From an uncultured Pelagibacteraceae bacterium (GTDB taxonomy: Bacteria; Pseudomonadota; Alphaproteobacteria; Pelagibacterales; Pelagibacteraceae), in NCBI GenBank assembly GCA_902539165.1, contig CACBHY010000002.1, positions 62,001-126,000 of the forward strand: DNA of 64,000 bases. Direction: 5' to 3'. Below the pieces are notes generated by a model. That model did no database searches. It was not told the origin of the DNA and saw nothing but the letters and a program-made list of their open reading frames with translations. Shown here in pieces: positions 43,111 to 50,499 of this stretch. Position 1 is the first letter of the stretch. Every line of letters starts with the position of its first letter. The translations under genes and the position numbers were made by a program.

Positions 43111-43584
43111 TTAATAAGTATAACTTCCACTCATTTGATTTAGTGAATGAGCCATTCCAGCTTTACCTTTTATATTTTGTCTACTAGAAAAACCAGTTCC
43201 TGATATTGTTTCATATTTTCCAGTTCCACCAACAATTACAAAATCTCCAGACCCACCTTGGCCACCAGTTCCTTTACCTTTGTAATTAATGAAAACCTTC
43301 TCACCATCCATTAAGTAAAAAGTACACATACCTGTCTCATCATCAAATTTACCCGCAACTAAAGTTAAACCTCCAATACAGTGCATTGTAGACTTATCAA
43401 AAATACTTCCTTCTTTATCTGAAAGTCCGGCATTACCATCATAAGTAATACTCATATTTCCGTTACCAGCATTCATAATATTTGTAACCCAAGACCCAGC
43501 TCCAGAGGCATTAAATTTACCTGTTTCAGCTAAAGAGTAGGTTGTTAATAGTGAAATTATTAATGTTAATATTGTTTTTTTCAT
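43111..43584 (-). CDS. Exported beta-rich protein, unknown
   Basis: The 157-residue product has a Sec signal (KKTILTLIISLLTTYSLA, cleavage before ETGKF). The mature part is rich in Gly and short strands (FNASGAGSWVTNIMNAGNG, GTGGQGGSGDFVIVGGTGKY), like a lipocalin or allene-oxide-cyclase-type barrel, with two cysteines (MHCIGG, GMCTFY) that may pair. It is the only exported member of the small-protein run. AGGAG precedes the ATG by 6 bases. Confidence 0.65.
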   Translation of the reverse strand: MKKTILTLIISLLTTYSLAETGKFNASGAGSWVTNIMNAGNGNMSITYDGNAGLSDKEGSIFDKSTMHCIGGLTLVAGKFDDETGMCTFYLMDGEKVFINYKGKGTGGQGGSGDFVIVGGTGKYETISGTGFSSRQNIKGKAGMAHSLNQMSGSYTY

Positions 43585-43593
43585 TTTTAGCTC

Positions 43594-43881
43594 CTATTTG
43601 TTAAAATCGAAAACTTCTTCTTTAACCTCAGTAAATTGGTGAGGCTCAAAAAAATCATTCATCTGAGAAAGCTGTTCATTAATAGCATCAGTACTTTCTG
43701 CCATCCAATGACAAAACATTGTCATAGTATCACCCGGGGTGAAATATGTCATTTGGCATTTTGCTTTATCACTAGTGGAAGATTTAATCATATCTTCTCT
43801 AGACATGCCTCCTGTAACCTCGTTAAATTTGTCTTTCATTTCTTTCGATTTGAAAGTGTGAGTTACCATATAGTATTTCAT
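43594..43881 (-). CDS. Small dimeric alpha/beta-barrel-like protein, unknown
   Basis: The 95-residue protein opens KYYMVTHTFKSKEMKDKFN and has KCQMTYFTPGDTMTMFCHWM and FFEPHQFTEVKEEVFDF. The layout fits DUF3303/DUF4242-like barrels, with Cys and His residues that could bind a ligand. AAAGGAG stands 6 bases before the ATG. It belongs to the small-protein run. Confidence 0.6.
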   Translation of the reverse strand: MKYYMVTHTFKSKEMKDKFNEVTGGMSREDMIKSSTSDKAKCQMTYFTPGDTMTMFCHWMAESTDAINEQLSQMNDFFEPHQFTEVKEEVFDFNK

Positions 43882-43902
43882 TTTTTCTCCTTTTTTTGTT
43901 GT

Positions 43903-44172
43903 TTAGTCAGAGCAAATGCTCATTACTGTCGTTTCTTGCTTGTGTCCTGATTGTTCAATTACTTTAGCATTTTCAGGATCTTGCATAAATTTTTGCATTG
44001 TATCTGCTGCAGGTGTTTCCATTACGATATGTACTTTATTTGTATTTTCTATTTCATTTCCAACATAAATTGTCTTAATTCCTGCGGCTTCTCTTGCATT
44101 AGAATGTTGGTCAAACATTTTCTTCCAGTGAACCCAATCATTAACCTCAAAGTTACCAATAATTTTTACCAT
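43903..44172 (-). CDS. DUF3764-like small protein
   Basis: I place the start at ATG 44172, which overlaps the upstream stop as TAATG and has GGGGAG 5 bases before it; an in-frame ATG at 44184 lies inside the previous gene. The resulting 89 residues read VKIIGNFEVNDWVHWKKMFD, IKTIYVGNEIENTNKVHIVM and FMQDPENAKVIEQSG, a DUF3764-like barrel of unknown role. Confidence 0.65.
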   Translation of the reverse strand: MVKIIGNFEVNDWVHWKKMFDQHSNAREAAGIKTIYVGNEIENTNKVHIVMETPAADTMQKFMQDPENAKVIEQSGHKQETTVMSICSD

Positions 44173-44522
44173 TATTCTCCCCAAACTCCTGCAAATTCGT
44201 ATGCTTCAACAGGTTCGTCACCAACAACCCAAGCGTCATGGCCCGGCTTGACAGAATAAGAATCTCCAGCAGTATAACTAATCTCTGTTCCATCATCATG
44301 TTTTGCAAAAACAGTGCCTTTGGTGATTATTCCTATATGATTTGCCTGACAACTATCAGTTCCAATATGTGGCTTAACATCTGTGGACCATCTCCACCCT
44401 GGTTTTAAATGTAATCTGACTACCCTTTGACCACCAACTTTAACCGCTTCTATTTTAGCGTTATTAAACTTATCAACCACTTCATCTGCTTTATCAAAAG
44501 TTTTAACTTCTATACTGCTCAT
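44172..44522 (-). CDS. Cupin-domain protein
   Basis: The 116-residue protein is a single small cupin: VVRLHLKPGWRWSTDVKPH, NHIGIITKGTVFAKHDDG and YSVKPGHDAWVVGDEPV. Metal-binding His positions (H in VKPHIG, ANHIG, PGHDAW) are partly conserved. It may bind a small ligand or a metal. AGGAGGAG precedes the ATG. It is coupled to the DUF3764-like gene by TAATG. Confidence 0.75.
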   Translation of the reverse strand: MSSIEVKTFDKADEVVDKFNNAKIEAVKVGGQRVVRLHLKPGWRWSTDVKPHIGTDSCQANHIGIITKGTVFAKHDDGTEISYTAGDSYSVKPGHDAWVVGDEPVEAYEFAGVWGE

Positions 44523-44544
44523 ATATATCTCCTCCTTTTATTAA

Positions 44545-44874
44545 TTACTGTGGTAATTTTGTAGCTCCAGTTTCTAATTCTATAATTTTGCCATCTTTAA
44601 ATTTCCAGTAACACATTAAAGCTTCTTTGTTTCCATCCTCGGCATAAGTAACAATAGAATGATCAAAACCTATTTCATCGTTTTCATATAAAATTCTATA
44701 TTTATCAACTTTCATGAAGCCTTTATTAATTGCCTCAATCATTCCTGTTTTTCCACTTTCGGTATAGGTTCCTTGAAGATGAGAATACCTCTTATAATCA
44801 TCATGAATTATCTCGGCTGCTGCCGCACCATCTTTTTCCATGATGACTTTATTTAGTTTTTCTAAAATTGACAT
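44545..44874 (-). CDS. NTF2/SnoaL-like small protein B
   Basis: The 109-residue protein opens MSILEKLNKVIMEKDGAAA, then IIHDDYKRYSH, YENDEIGFDHSIVTY, GNKEALMCYWKFKDGKI and LETGATKLPQ. It is a clear paralogue of the protein at 41888, sharing MSILEK, HDD, YENDE, KDGKI and LETGAT in order. No catalytic Asp/His pair of true ketosteroid isomerase is obvious. Function unknown. Confidence 0.72.
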   Translation of the reverse strand: MSILEKLNKVIMEKDGAAAAEIIHDDYKRYSHLQGTYTESGKTGMIEAINKGFMKVDKYRILYENDEIGFDHSIVTYAEDGNKEALMCYWKFKDGKIIELETGATKLPQ

Positions 44875-44882
44875 ATTGTTCT

Positions 44883-45266
44883 TTACTTCTTCATTGCATT
44901 GAACATGCTAAGTGTATCATCAAAAGTCATCATAACTTTTGTTTTTCCCTCGTCACTCACTTCAAAATAGTGACCAAACATAGTATCCATGTTATCCGCA
45001 GTTGCATGAACTCTTGCGAACACTTTATTACCTTCACTTATCATATCTAAAACTTTTAAATGGAAATTTGGCCAAGTAGCTGGGATTTTAGACATTGCAG
45101 CCATCATAGCTTGTTTTCCTTTATGAACTCCAGAAAGTGGATGTACACCTTCTTTGCCTGGAAATGTCCAAACGACTTCATCATCGATTATATCTTTAAA
45201 AAATGTTTCCATATCTCCTGAACTAAATAGTTCATATGCTTTTTTAGTTTGTTCTTTTGCGTCCAT
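44883..45266 (-). CDS. NTF2/SnoaL-like small protein C (first gene of the run)
   Basis: The 127-residue protein shows QTKKAYELFSSGDMETFFKD, VVWTFPGKEGVHPLSG and the SnoaL-type KVFARVHATADNMD strand. It resembles typical SnoaL-like limonene-epoxide-hydrolase-fold proteins more than paralogues A and B. It is the promoter-proximal gene of the minus-strand run; AGAGGA precedes the ATG by 6 bases. The divergent gene at 45461 shares its 194-base upstream region. Confidence 0.72.
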   Translation of the reverse strand: MDAKEQTKKAYELFSSGDMETFFKDIIDDEVVWTFPGKEGVHPLSGVHKGKQAMMAAMSKIPATWPNFHLKVLDMISEGNKVFARVHATADNMDTMFGHYFEVSDEGKTKVMMTFDDTLSMFNAMKK

Positions 45267-45349
45267 AGTTTTCCTCTAATTTTTTTTAATTTTTTTAAAT
45301 AATTTAATTCTTAGTTTAATACTGTTACACATTCATTAAAACGTCATGC

Positions 45350-45372
45350 GTCAAATGTGTATGTCAAATATG
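45350..45372. repeat. Direct repeat in the divergent promoter region
   Basis: GTCAAATGTG (45350-45359) and GTCAAATATG (45363-45372) are nearly identical and lie 13 bases apart. A third partial copy, CGTCATGCG, precedes them at 45342. On the minus strand they read as TTGAC-containing hexamers resembling -35 elements. They could be regulator sites for the small-protein run. This is a weak pattern in AT-rich DNA. Confidence 0.3.
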
Positions 45373-45460
45373 CAAAACTTTCATCAACTCACAATTGAAA
45401 TTAAATTTATTTTCGCAAAAATAAAGTGTATTCAAAACTTATTTTTGATATTGTTAAAAT

Positions 45461-45877
45461 ATGGTTGAAAAATTTAATGGAGTTTTTTATTTAATTCTTT
45501 TTTTAATTCATTTTATAGGCTTTGCTTATTATGGGTTTAGATGTGTTTTTCAAACTCAATCTTTTTTAGATCAATATGGCATGGATGCAACTGGAGCAGG
45601 AGCAGTTAGATTTTTTGGATCTATTTTTATTGGCTCAACCTTAATGGCAATCTATGTCGGCTTTATAAGACCTAACGGATTGGAAGCTACCTGGGGTTTC
45701 TTTAACGTAATTTTTTTACAAAACCTATGTGCTTTTTTTGTTGGTTTTTATAGTACTAAAATAAATAAACTTGGACATACGGATAAAACTTCGGATGAAG
45801 CAATTTATGCTCCGTTAGTGCTCACTATTTTAAGTGGTGTTCTTTGCTACGGATTAGCTGATAAAATTTATATTTAA
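45461..45877 (+). CDS. Small four-helix membrane protein (DUF4345-like)
   Basis: The 138-residue protein has four membrane segments (FYLILFLIHFIGFAYYGF; VRFFGSIFIGSTLMAIYVGF; FFNVIFLQNLCAFFVGFY; VLTILSGVLCYGLA). The layout and YGMDATGAGAVRFFGS resemble DUF4345-type proteins of unknown function. It diverges from the small-protein run, and its end overlaps cysK by 4 bases. Confidence 0.6.
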   Translation: MVEKFNGVFYLILFLIHFIGFAYYGFRCVFQTQSFLDQYGMDATGAGAVRFFGSIFIGSTLMAIYVGFIRPNGLEATWGFFNVIFLQNLCAFFVGFYSTKINKLGHTDKTSDEAIYAPLVLTILSGVLCYGLADKIYI

Positions 45878-46875
45878 AACCAACTAGGTAGTGGTAGTCC
45901 TTTTTCCTCTAAAAACTTTTTGTCAAACATTTTAGTAGCGTATTTATCGCTTCTATCACAAAGAATTGTAACAATTGTTTTTCCAGGGCCTAATTCTCTA
46001 CCCATTCTTATTGCGCCAGCAATGTTAACACCACAACTTGTACCTAAACTTAATCCTTCATTTTGAATTAAATCATAAAGAATTGGCAAAGACTCATTGT
46101 CATCAATAGAATAGGCATCGTCAATTTTAGCATCCTTAAAATTTGCTGTTATCCTACTAGATCCAATTCCCTCAGTTATAGAACCACCTTCAGATTTTAA
46201 TTCTCCACTTTTTATATAATTATAAAGAGCAGAGCCTTTTGGATCAGATAGAAATATTTTTATGTCTTTATTTTTTTCTTTGAGAGCATTGCTAACTCCT
46301 GAAATAGTGCCACCAGTACCAGATGAGCATACAAACCCATCCACCTTCCCATCAGTTTGTTTCCAAATTTCTTGACCTGTTCCATCGTAGTGACCTTTTG
46401 CATTTGCAGTGTTATCAAACTGATTAGCCCAAACTACTCCATTGTTATTTGATGGTCTGAGTTCATCAGCAAGTCTTGCCGCAACCTTAATATAATTATT
46501 ATCATCTTTATAAGGTTTAGCTGGGACCAATCTTAGTTCTGCTCCAAGATTTTTAAGTAAATCTTTTTTTTCTTGTGTCTGACTATCGTTCATTACAATT
46601 ATGGTTTTATAACCTAATGAATTTCCTAAAAGACCCAAACCAATTCCTGTATTTCCAGCGGTACCTTCAACCACAGTACCTCCCTTAGAAATTAATTTTT
46701 TTTGTTGTGCATCTTTAATTAATGCAAGAGCTGCTCTATCTTTGACAGATCCCCCTGGATTTAAAAACTCGGCCTTACCATAAATATTACATCCAGTAAT
46801 TTCAGACGCTGCCTTTAGTTTAATTAGTGGAGTGTTTCCTATCCCAGAAATAAAATCGTTTTGTATATTATTCAT
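45874..46875 (-). CDS. cysK: Cysteine synthase
   Basis: The 333-residue PLP enzyme shows [15 protein letters not shown], the PLP lysine in [12 protein letters not shown], the substrate loop [13 protein letters not shown] and [14 protein letters not shown]. It makes cysteine from O-acetylserine and sulfide. Slightly long compared with CysK (about 310-325), with a final [11 protein letters not shown] tail. It overlaps cysE by 4 bases, so the two are one unit. Cystathionine beta-synthase-type activity is less likely given the partner. Confidence 0.92.
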   Translation of the reverse strand: MNNIQNDFISGIGNTPLIKLKAASEITGCNIYGKAEFLNPGGSVKDRAALALIKDAQQKKLISKGGTVVEGTAGNTGIGLGLLGNSLGYKTIIVMNDSQTQEKKDLLKNLGAELRLVPAKPYKDDNNYIKVAARLADELRPSNNNGVVWANQFDNTANAKGHYDGTGQEIWKQTDGKVDGFVCSSGTGGTISGVSNALKEKNKDIKIFLSDPKGSALYNYIKSGELKSEGGSITEGIGSSRITANFKDAKIDDAYSIDDNESLPILYDLIQNEGLSLGTSCGVNIAGAIRMGRELGPGKTIVTILCDRSDKYATKMFDKKFLEEKGLPLPSWF

Positions 46876-47453
46876 TTATCTGATTTTTTATCACTATCAG
46901 GTGTAATACCGTATGGTTTAAATTCACTATCTGCTTGACCAACATTTTTTGCAGGTATGCCTACCATGACAGCTTTTTCGGGAACATCTTTTGTAATGAC
47001 AGCGTTGGCACCAATTTTTGCACAACATCCAACTGTAACAGGACCTAATACTTGTGCACCTGATCCTATTACTACTTCGTCTTCAATAGTTGGGTGTCTT
47101 TTAATATTTCTTTGATTATTTGAATTTATGCTTGGCGCTATTCCACCCAGCGTAACCATATGATAAATGGTGACGTTATTTCCAATTTCAGATGTTTCTC
47201 CAATTACCACTCCCATACCATGGTCTATAAATAAATTTTTACCTATTTTTGCTTTTGGATGAATTTCTATACCTGTTAAAAATCTTGAGAACTGAGATAT
47301 AATTCTTGCAATTAAATCAAATTTTGCAGTACTAAAAAAGTTAGCTAATCTATGAAAGAATACTGCCTTAACCCCTGGATAAGTTAAAATTAAACTTATT
47401 CTTGATTTTGCAGCAGGATCTCTATCGATTATAGATTGTAAAAAATCGTTCAT
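46872..47453 (-). CDS. cysE: Serine O-acetyltransferase
   Basis: The 193-residue protein is the short (EpsC-like) form of CysE. A reduced N-terminal helical domain starts [17 protein letters not shown], followed by the left-handed beta-helix with [23 protein letters not shown] in part, [10 protein letters not shown] and [19 protein letters not shown]. It makes O-acetylserine for CysK. The C-terminal tail that inhibits or contacts CysK is present as a short acidic end ([13 protein letters not shown]). Confidence 0.93.
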   Translation of the reverse strand: MNDFLQSIIDRDPAAKSRISLILTYPGVKAVFFHRLANFFSTAKFDLIARIISQFSRFLTGIEIHPKAKIGKNLFIDHGMGVVIGETSEIGNNVTIYHMVTLGGIAPSINSNNQRNIKRHPTIEDEVVIGSGAQVLGPVTVGCCAKIGANAVITKDVPEKAVMVGIPAKNVGQADSEFKPYGITPDSDKKSDK

Positions 47454-47522
47454 ATATTTGCCTAGTTGAAATAAAAGTTAGAGGTTATATAATGACTAAT
47501 TTAAGTTATTAAAGGATTATTT

Positions 47523-47933
47523 ATGTACAAAAATACAAATTGTTTTCATTTAGCAATTCCATGTGGAGATTTAGAAACTGCAAAAAAATTTTATAGCGAA
47601 ATTTTAGGCTGTAGGCTGGATAATTCAGCACAAGAGTGGGCTGACGTAGATTTTTGGGGAAACGAACTTACATTGCACAAAAGTGAGCACAAATTAGATA
47701 GTGAAAGACACGATGTAGATATGGGTAACGTTTCAGTTCCTCATTTTGGTGTTCATTTATCTCGAAAAGATTTTGATGCATTAAAACAAAGATTAAAAGA
47801 TAGTGGTACTAAGTATTATGACGAACCTTATTTAAGATTTAAAGATACTAAGTATGAGCAAGAAACTTTCTTTGTTAAAGATCCAAACGAAAATATTTTA
47901 GAAATTAAAACACTTACAGCTAATTCAGAATAG
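47523..47933 (+). CDS. VOC (glyoxalase/dioxygenase) superfamily protein
   Basis: The 136-residue protein shows the VOC start CFHLAIPCGDLETAKKFYSE, VDFWGNELTLHK, HFGVHLSRKDFDALKQRL and FVKDPNENILEIK. His, His and Glu are placed for metal binding. It resembles small dioxygenase/isomerase-like members, and the substrate is unknown. A weak AAAGG ribosome site precedes the start. It is 7 bases before the regulator gene. Confidence 0.85.
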   Translation: MYKNTNCFHLAIPCGDLETAKKFYSEILGCRLDNSAQEWADVDFWGNELTLHKSEHKLDSERHDVDMGNVSVPHFGVHLSRKDFDALKQRLKDSGTKYYDEPYLRFKDTKYEQETFFVKDPNENILEIKTLTANSE

Positions 47934-47940
47934 TTTTTTT

Positions 47941-48417
47941 ATGAATAAAAACCTGGATGCTTACAGTGAAACTCTGTTTCATTTAATAAATTTTCGATGT
48001 AGTCAATTTAGACTTTCTAGATCTATGATCGGAATTGATTACGATTCTTTTTTGATATGTTCAGTGATAGGATCTCATTTTTTAAAACACAATACTAAAG
48101 ACGGAGACTCATGGGATGCAGTTTGGGAAGCAACAAGAACAAAAAAAATGCATGAAAATTATAGTGATAAAAAGTTAACTATATTTGCTGTAGCTAATAT
48201 TTTAGAATTACCTAAAGAAACTGTTAGAAGAAAAATTGAAGTTTTAAAAAAAAAAAAATTGGTATCACATTCATCTAAGTTAGGCTTGTTACCTACTGAA
48301 AAAATAGAAGATTTAATGAAACCTTTTGCCACTGCAGAGCTCATTTCACTTGCAAATTTCTTACAGGCTTTAAAAAAACATAAAGTATTAGATCAGCTTC
48401 TCACATTGAAAGATTGA
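47941..48417 (+). CDS. Winged-helix regulator, single-domain form
   Basis: The 158-residue protein has a helical N-terminal part and a DNA-binding winged helix at about residues 75-120 (FAVANILELPKETVRRKIE, then LKKKKLVSHSSKLG). The same pattern, SISDIxKxLxIPKESVRRKI, occurs twice in the 330-residue protein at 53706. It may repress the neighbouring VOC gene. Family name unknown. Confidence 0.65.
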   Translation: MNKNLDAYSETLFHLINFRCSQFRLSRSMIGIDYDSFLICSVIGSHFLKHNTKDGDSWDAVWEATRTKKMHENYSDKKLTIFAVANILELPKETVRRKIEVLKKKKLVSHSSKLGLLPTEKIEDLMKPFATAELISLANFLQALKKHKVLDQLLTLKD

Positions 48418-48431
48418 TTAAAAATTAATCT
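48411..48431 (+). terminator. Weak hairpin at the end of the regulator gene
   Basis: AGATTGATT and AATTAATCT form a 9-pair AT-rich stem (one G-T pair) over an AAA loop across the stop codon, followed by TTTAACATT. It is plausible but weak as a terminator. Confidence 0.35.
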
Positions 48432-48500
48432 TTAACATTAAGAACTTATTATGGGTTTTATTTTGATTTAAATAAATATTTTTTTCATTAAAATAAATGT

Positions 48501-48816
48501 GTGAGAAACCTCAATATATTTTATACACTATTAGTATTAATGATTACATCTTCATCCTATGCAAATGAAATTAAGAATAATATTTTATCCAAAACAAGTG
48601 ACAAGATATCAGAATATTCAATAATATGTTCAGCATAGAGTTGCTCTCACCACACCATTTACAGTTGGATTACTTACCCCCAATGTAGATATTGCTTTTG
48701 GAGTAAATAACGCACTTTTTGCTTATTTTACCAATGACAAAAACAACAACGGAGGTGTTAGCTTTGATTGTGCATTCTGGGCCGGCGAACCATCTGTTTC
48801 AGTAACTTTTAAATAA
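48501..48816 (+). pseudogene. Frameshifted remnant of a small secreted protein gene
   Basis: From GTG 48501 a frame encodes a signal-peptide-like start (TLLVLMITSSSYANEIKNN) and stops at TAG 48636-48638. In the +1 frame, coding-like sequence resumes at 48640 (VALTTPFTVGLLTPNVDIAF, later GGVSFDCAFWAGEPSVSVTFK in part) and stops at TAA 48814-48816. The two parts read naturally as one exported beta-rich protein interrupted by a small indel. This 450-base gap holds no other gene I can support. The second part alone could still be a small expressed protein. No family recognised. Confidence 0.55.
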
Positions 48817-48869
48817 ATTCAATTTAGATTAAAGCTGTCTATATATTTAAAATAGCTTAATAAAACTTA

Positions 48870-49481
48870 ATGGAGTTTTTATTATTAGGTTTTTTTACCA
48901 GCCTTAGTTTAATTTTAGCTATCGGAGCCCAAAATATATTTGTCATAGAACAAGGTTTAAAAAAACAACATATATTTCTAGTTTGTTTAATATGTTCAGT
49001 ATCTGATTTAATATTGATTTTTGCTGGAGTTTTTTTATTCCATTTTTTTAGTCAATATTTTAATTCAATAATTGAACTAATCTTCAATATAGCTTTGATT
49101 GTTTTTTTAACTCATTTTATTTATACAAAAATAAGATCTCACAATAAAACAATTAATTTCAATAAAGATTTTACGAATATTTCAGCACTTAATATTTCCT
49201 TTAAAACTCTTGGTTTTACTTATCTTAATCCACACGTTTATTCAGATACTGTTTTCTTTTTAGGAAATTTTTCTAAAAATTTTTTACTGAATCAAAAAAT
49301 AACATTTGGTATTGGGGCTGCACTTGCTTCATTTATTTTTTTTTATATAATTGGATATCTTTCTAAATATTTATCAAAGTATGCTCAAAATCAAAAAGTA
49401 TGGAAAGTAATTAATTTTTTTATAATTCTTTTTATGAGTCTTTTATGTTTTTTTGTCGCAATAAATTTTTTTACTGATTAA
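48870..49481 (+). CDS. LysE/ArgO-family amino acid exporter
   Basis: The 203-residue protein has six membrane segments and the family signature SLILAIGAQNIFVIEQGLKK near the N-terminus, then FTYLNPHVYSDTVFFLG. This branch (LysE/ArgO) exports lysine or arginine. A terminator hairpin follows directly. Confidence 0.87.
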   Translation: MEFLLLGFFTSLSLILAIGAQNIFVIEQGLKKQHIFLVCLICSVSDLILIFAGVFLFHFFSQYFNSIIELIFNIALIVFLTHFIYTKIRSHNKTINFNKDFTNISALNISFKTLGFTYLNPHVYSDTVFFLGNFSKNFLLNQKITFGIGAALASFIFFYIIGYLSKYLSKYAQNQKVWKVINFFIILFMSLLCFFVAINFFTD

Positions 49482-49490
49482 TAAGCTTTT

Positions 49491-49511
49491 AAAAACCTAA
49501 TATAGGTTTTT
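49491..49511 (+). terminator. Rho-independent terminator after the LysE-type gene
   Basis: AAAAACCTA and TAGGTTTTT form a perfect 9-pair stem around an ATA loop, ending in five T and followed by TATATTT. Confidence 0.65.
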
Positions 49512-49604
49512 ATATTTACCTTAAATTTGCATACCTGTTTTGTAAGATGCAAAATTGTCCAAAGTTCAATTGTCTATATACAAATCTTTGTAAAAATTTA
49601 TTTA

Positions 49605-50447
49605 ATGATTATTTGGTTAGCATCATATCCAAAAAGTGGAAATACATGGGTTAGATCTTTCTTGTCTGCATACTATTATAGTAATAATGGAATTTTTAAC
49701 TCTAACTTACTAAAAAAAATTAAACAATATCCAAGTTCAGTTTTTTTTGATAAAAAAATAGATAGACCTAATGAAGTTCCTAAATATTGGTTAGAAACTC
49801 AGGATAAAATTTTATCAAAAAAAGAAATTACAATTTTAAAAACACATAATAGTCTAACTTCAATTAACTCCATTCCATTTACTACACCAAAATACACTAT
49901 TGGTGTTGTTTATATTTTAAGAGATCCTAGAAATATTCTTACTTCTTTAAAAAATCATTATGATTTAGACTATGACGAGGCAATAAAGTTTATGTTGAAT
50001 GAAAAAAAATTTATTTATGATGACAGAACACCAGATAATATTAATTATTCAAATTTTCATTTTTTAGGTTCTTGGTCAAATCACTATAAATCTTGGATAA
50101 ATACAAATTTGTTTAGAAGAATGATTATAAAATATGAGGATTTAATTAAAAATCCATATGAAACTTTTAGAGATTTATCTGTTTTTATAAATACTCTTGC
50201 AAAATTAAATGACCCAATTAATCCACAAAAACTAAATAATGCTATCGAAAGTACAAAATTTGATAATTTAAGAGAAATTGAAAAAAATAATTTATTTCCA
50301 GAAAATGTTTTTTCAAAAACTAAAAAAAAAATTCCTTTTTTTAATTTAGGACCTAAAAATAAATGGAAACAAAAAATTCCATTAAAATCACAAAAAGATG
50401 TTAATCTTTATTTTGAAAATGATCTTAAAAAATTAGATTATTTTTAA
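49605..50447 (+). CDS. Sulfotransferase-domain protein
   Basis: I place the start at ATG 49605 (280 residues), directly before the family start MIIWLASYPKSGNTWVRSFL; an upstream ATG at 49527 would add 26 unrelated residues. The PAPS 5'-phosphosulfate loop is YPKSGNTWVR, the 3'-phosphate site is VVYILRDPRNILTS, and KYEDLIKNPYETFRDL matches the family. It would sulfate a small molecule or polysaccharide. PAPS could come from the CysC-like kinase at 3907 if that protein is a true APS kinase. The acceptor is unknown. Confidence 0.82.
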   Translation: MIIWLASYPKSGNTWVRSFLSAYYYSNNGIFNSNLLKKIKQYPSSVFFDKKIDRPNEVPKYWLETQDKILSKKEITILKTHNSLTSINSIPFTTPKYTIGVVYILRDPRNILTSLKNHYDLDYDEAIKFMLNEKKFIYDDRTPDNINYSNFHFLGSWSNHYKSWINTNLFRRMIIKYEDLIKNPYETFRDLSVFINTLAKLNDPINPQKLNNAIESTKFDNLREIEKNNLFPENVFSKTKKKIPFFNLGPKNKWKQKIPLKSQKDVNLYFENDLKKLDYF

Positions 50448-50499
50448 CAAGTTTCAGTTTAAAAGCCATACTTTTTAAATGACTTTATACCGATCGCAT

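Noticed and set aside
43636-44259. Plus-strand reading frames opposite the small-protein run
   Set aside because: They are mirror frames of well-supported minus-strand genes with ribosome sites, and have unnatural composition rich in Cys, His and Phe.
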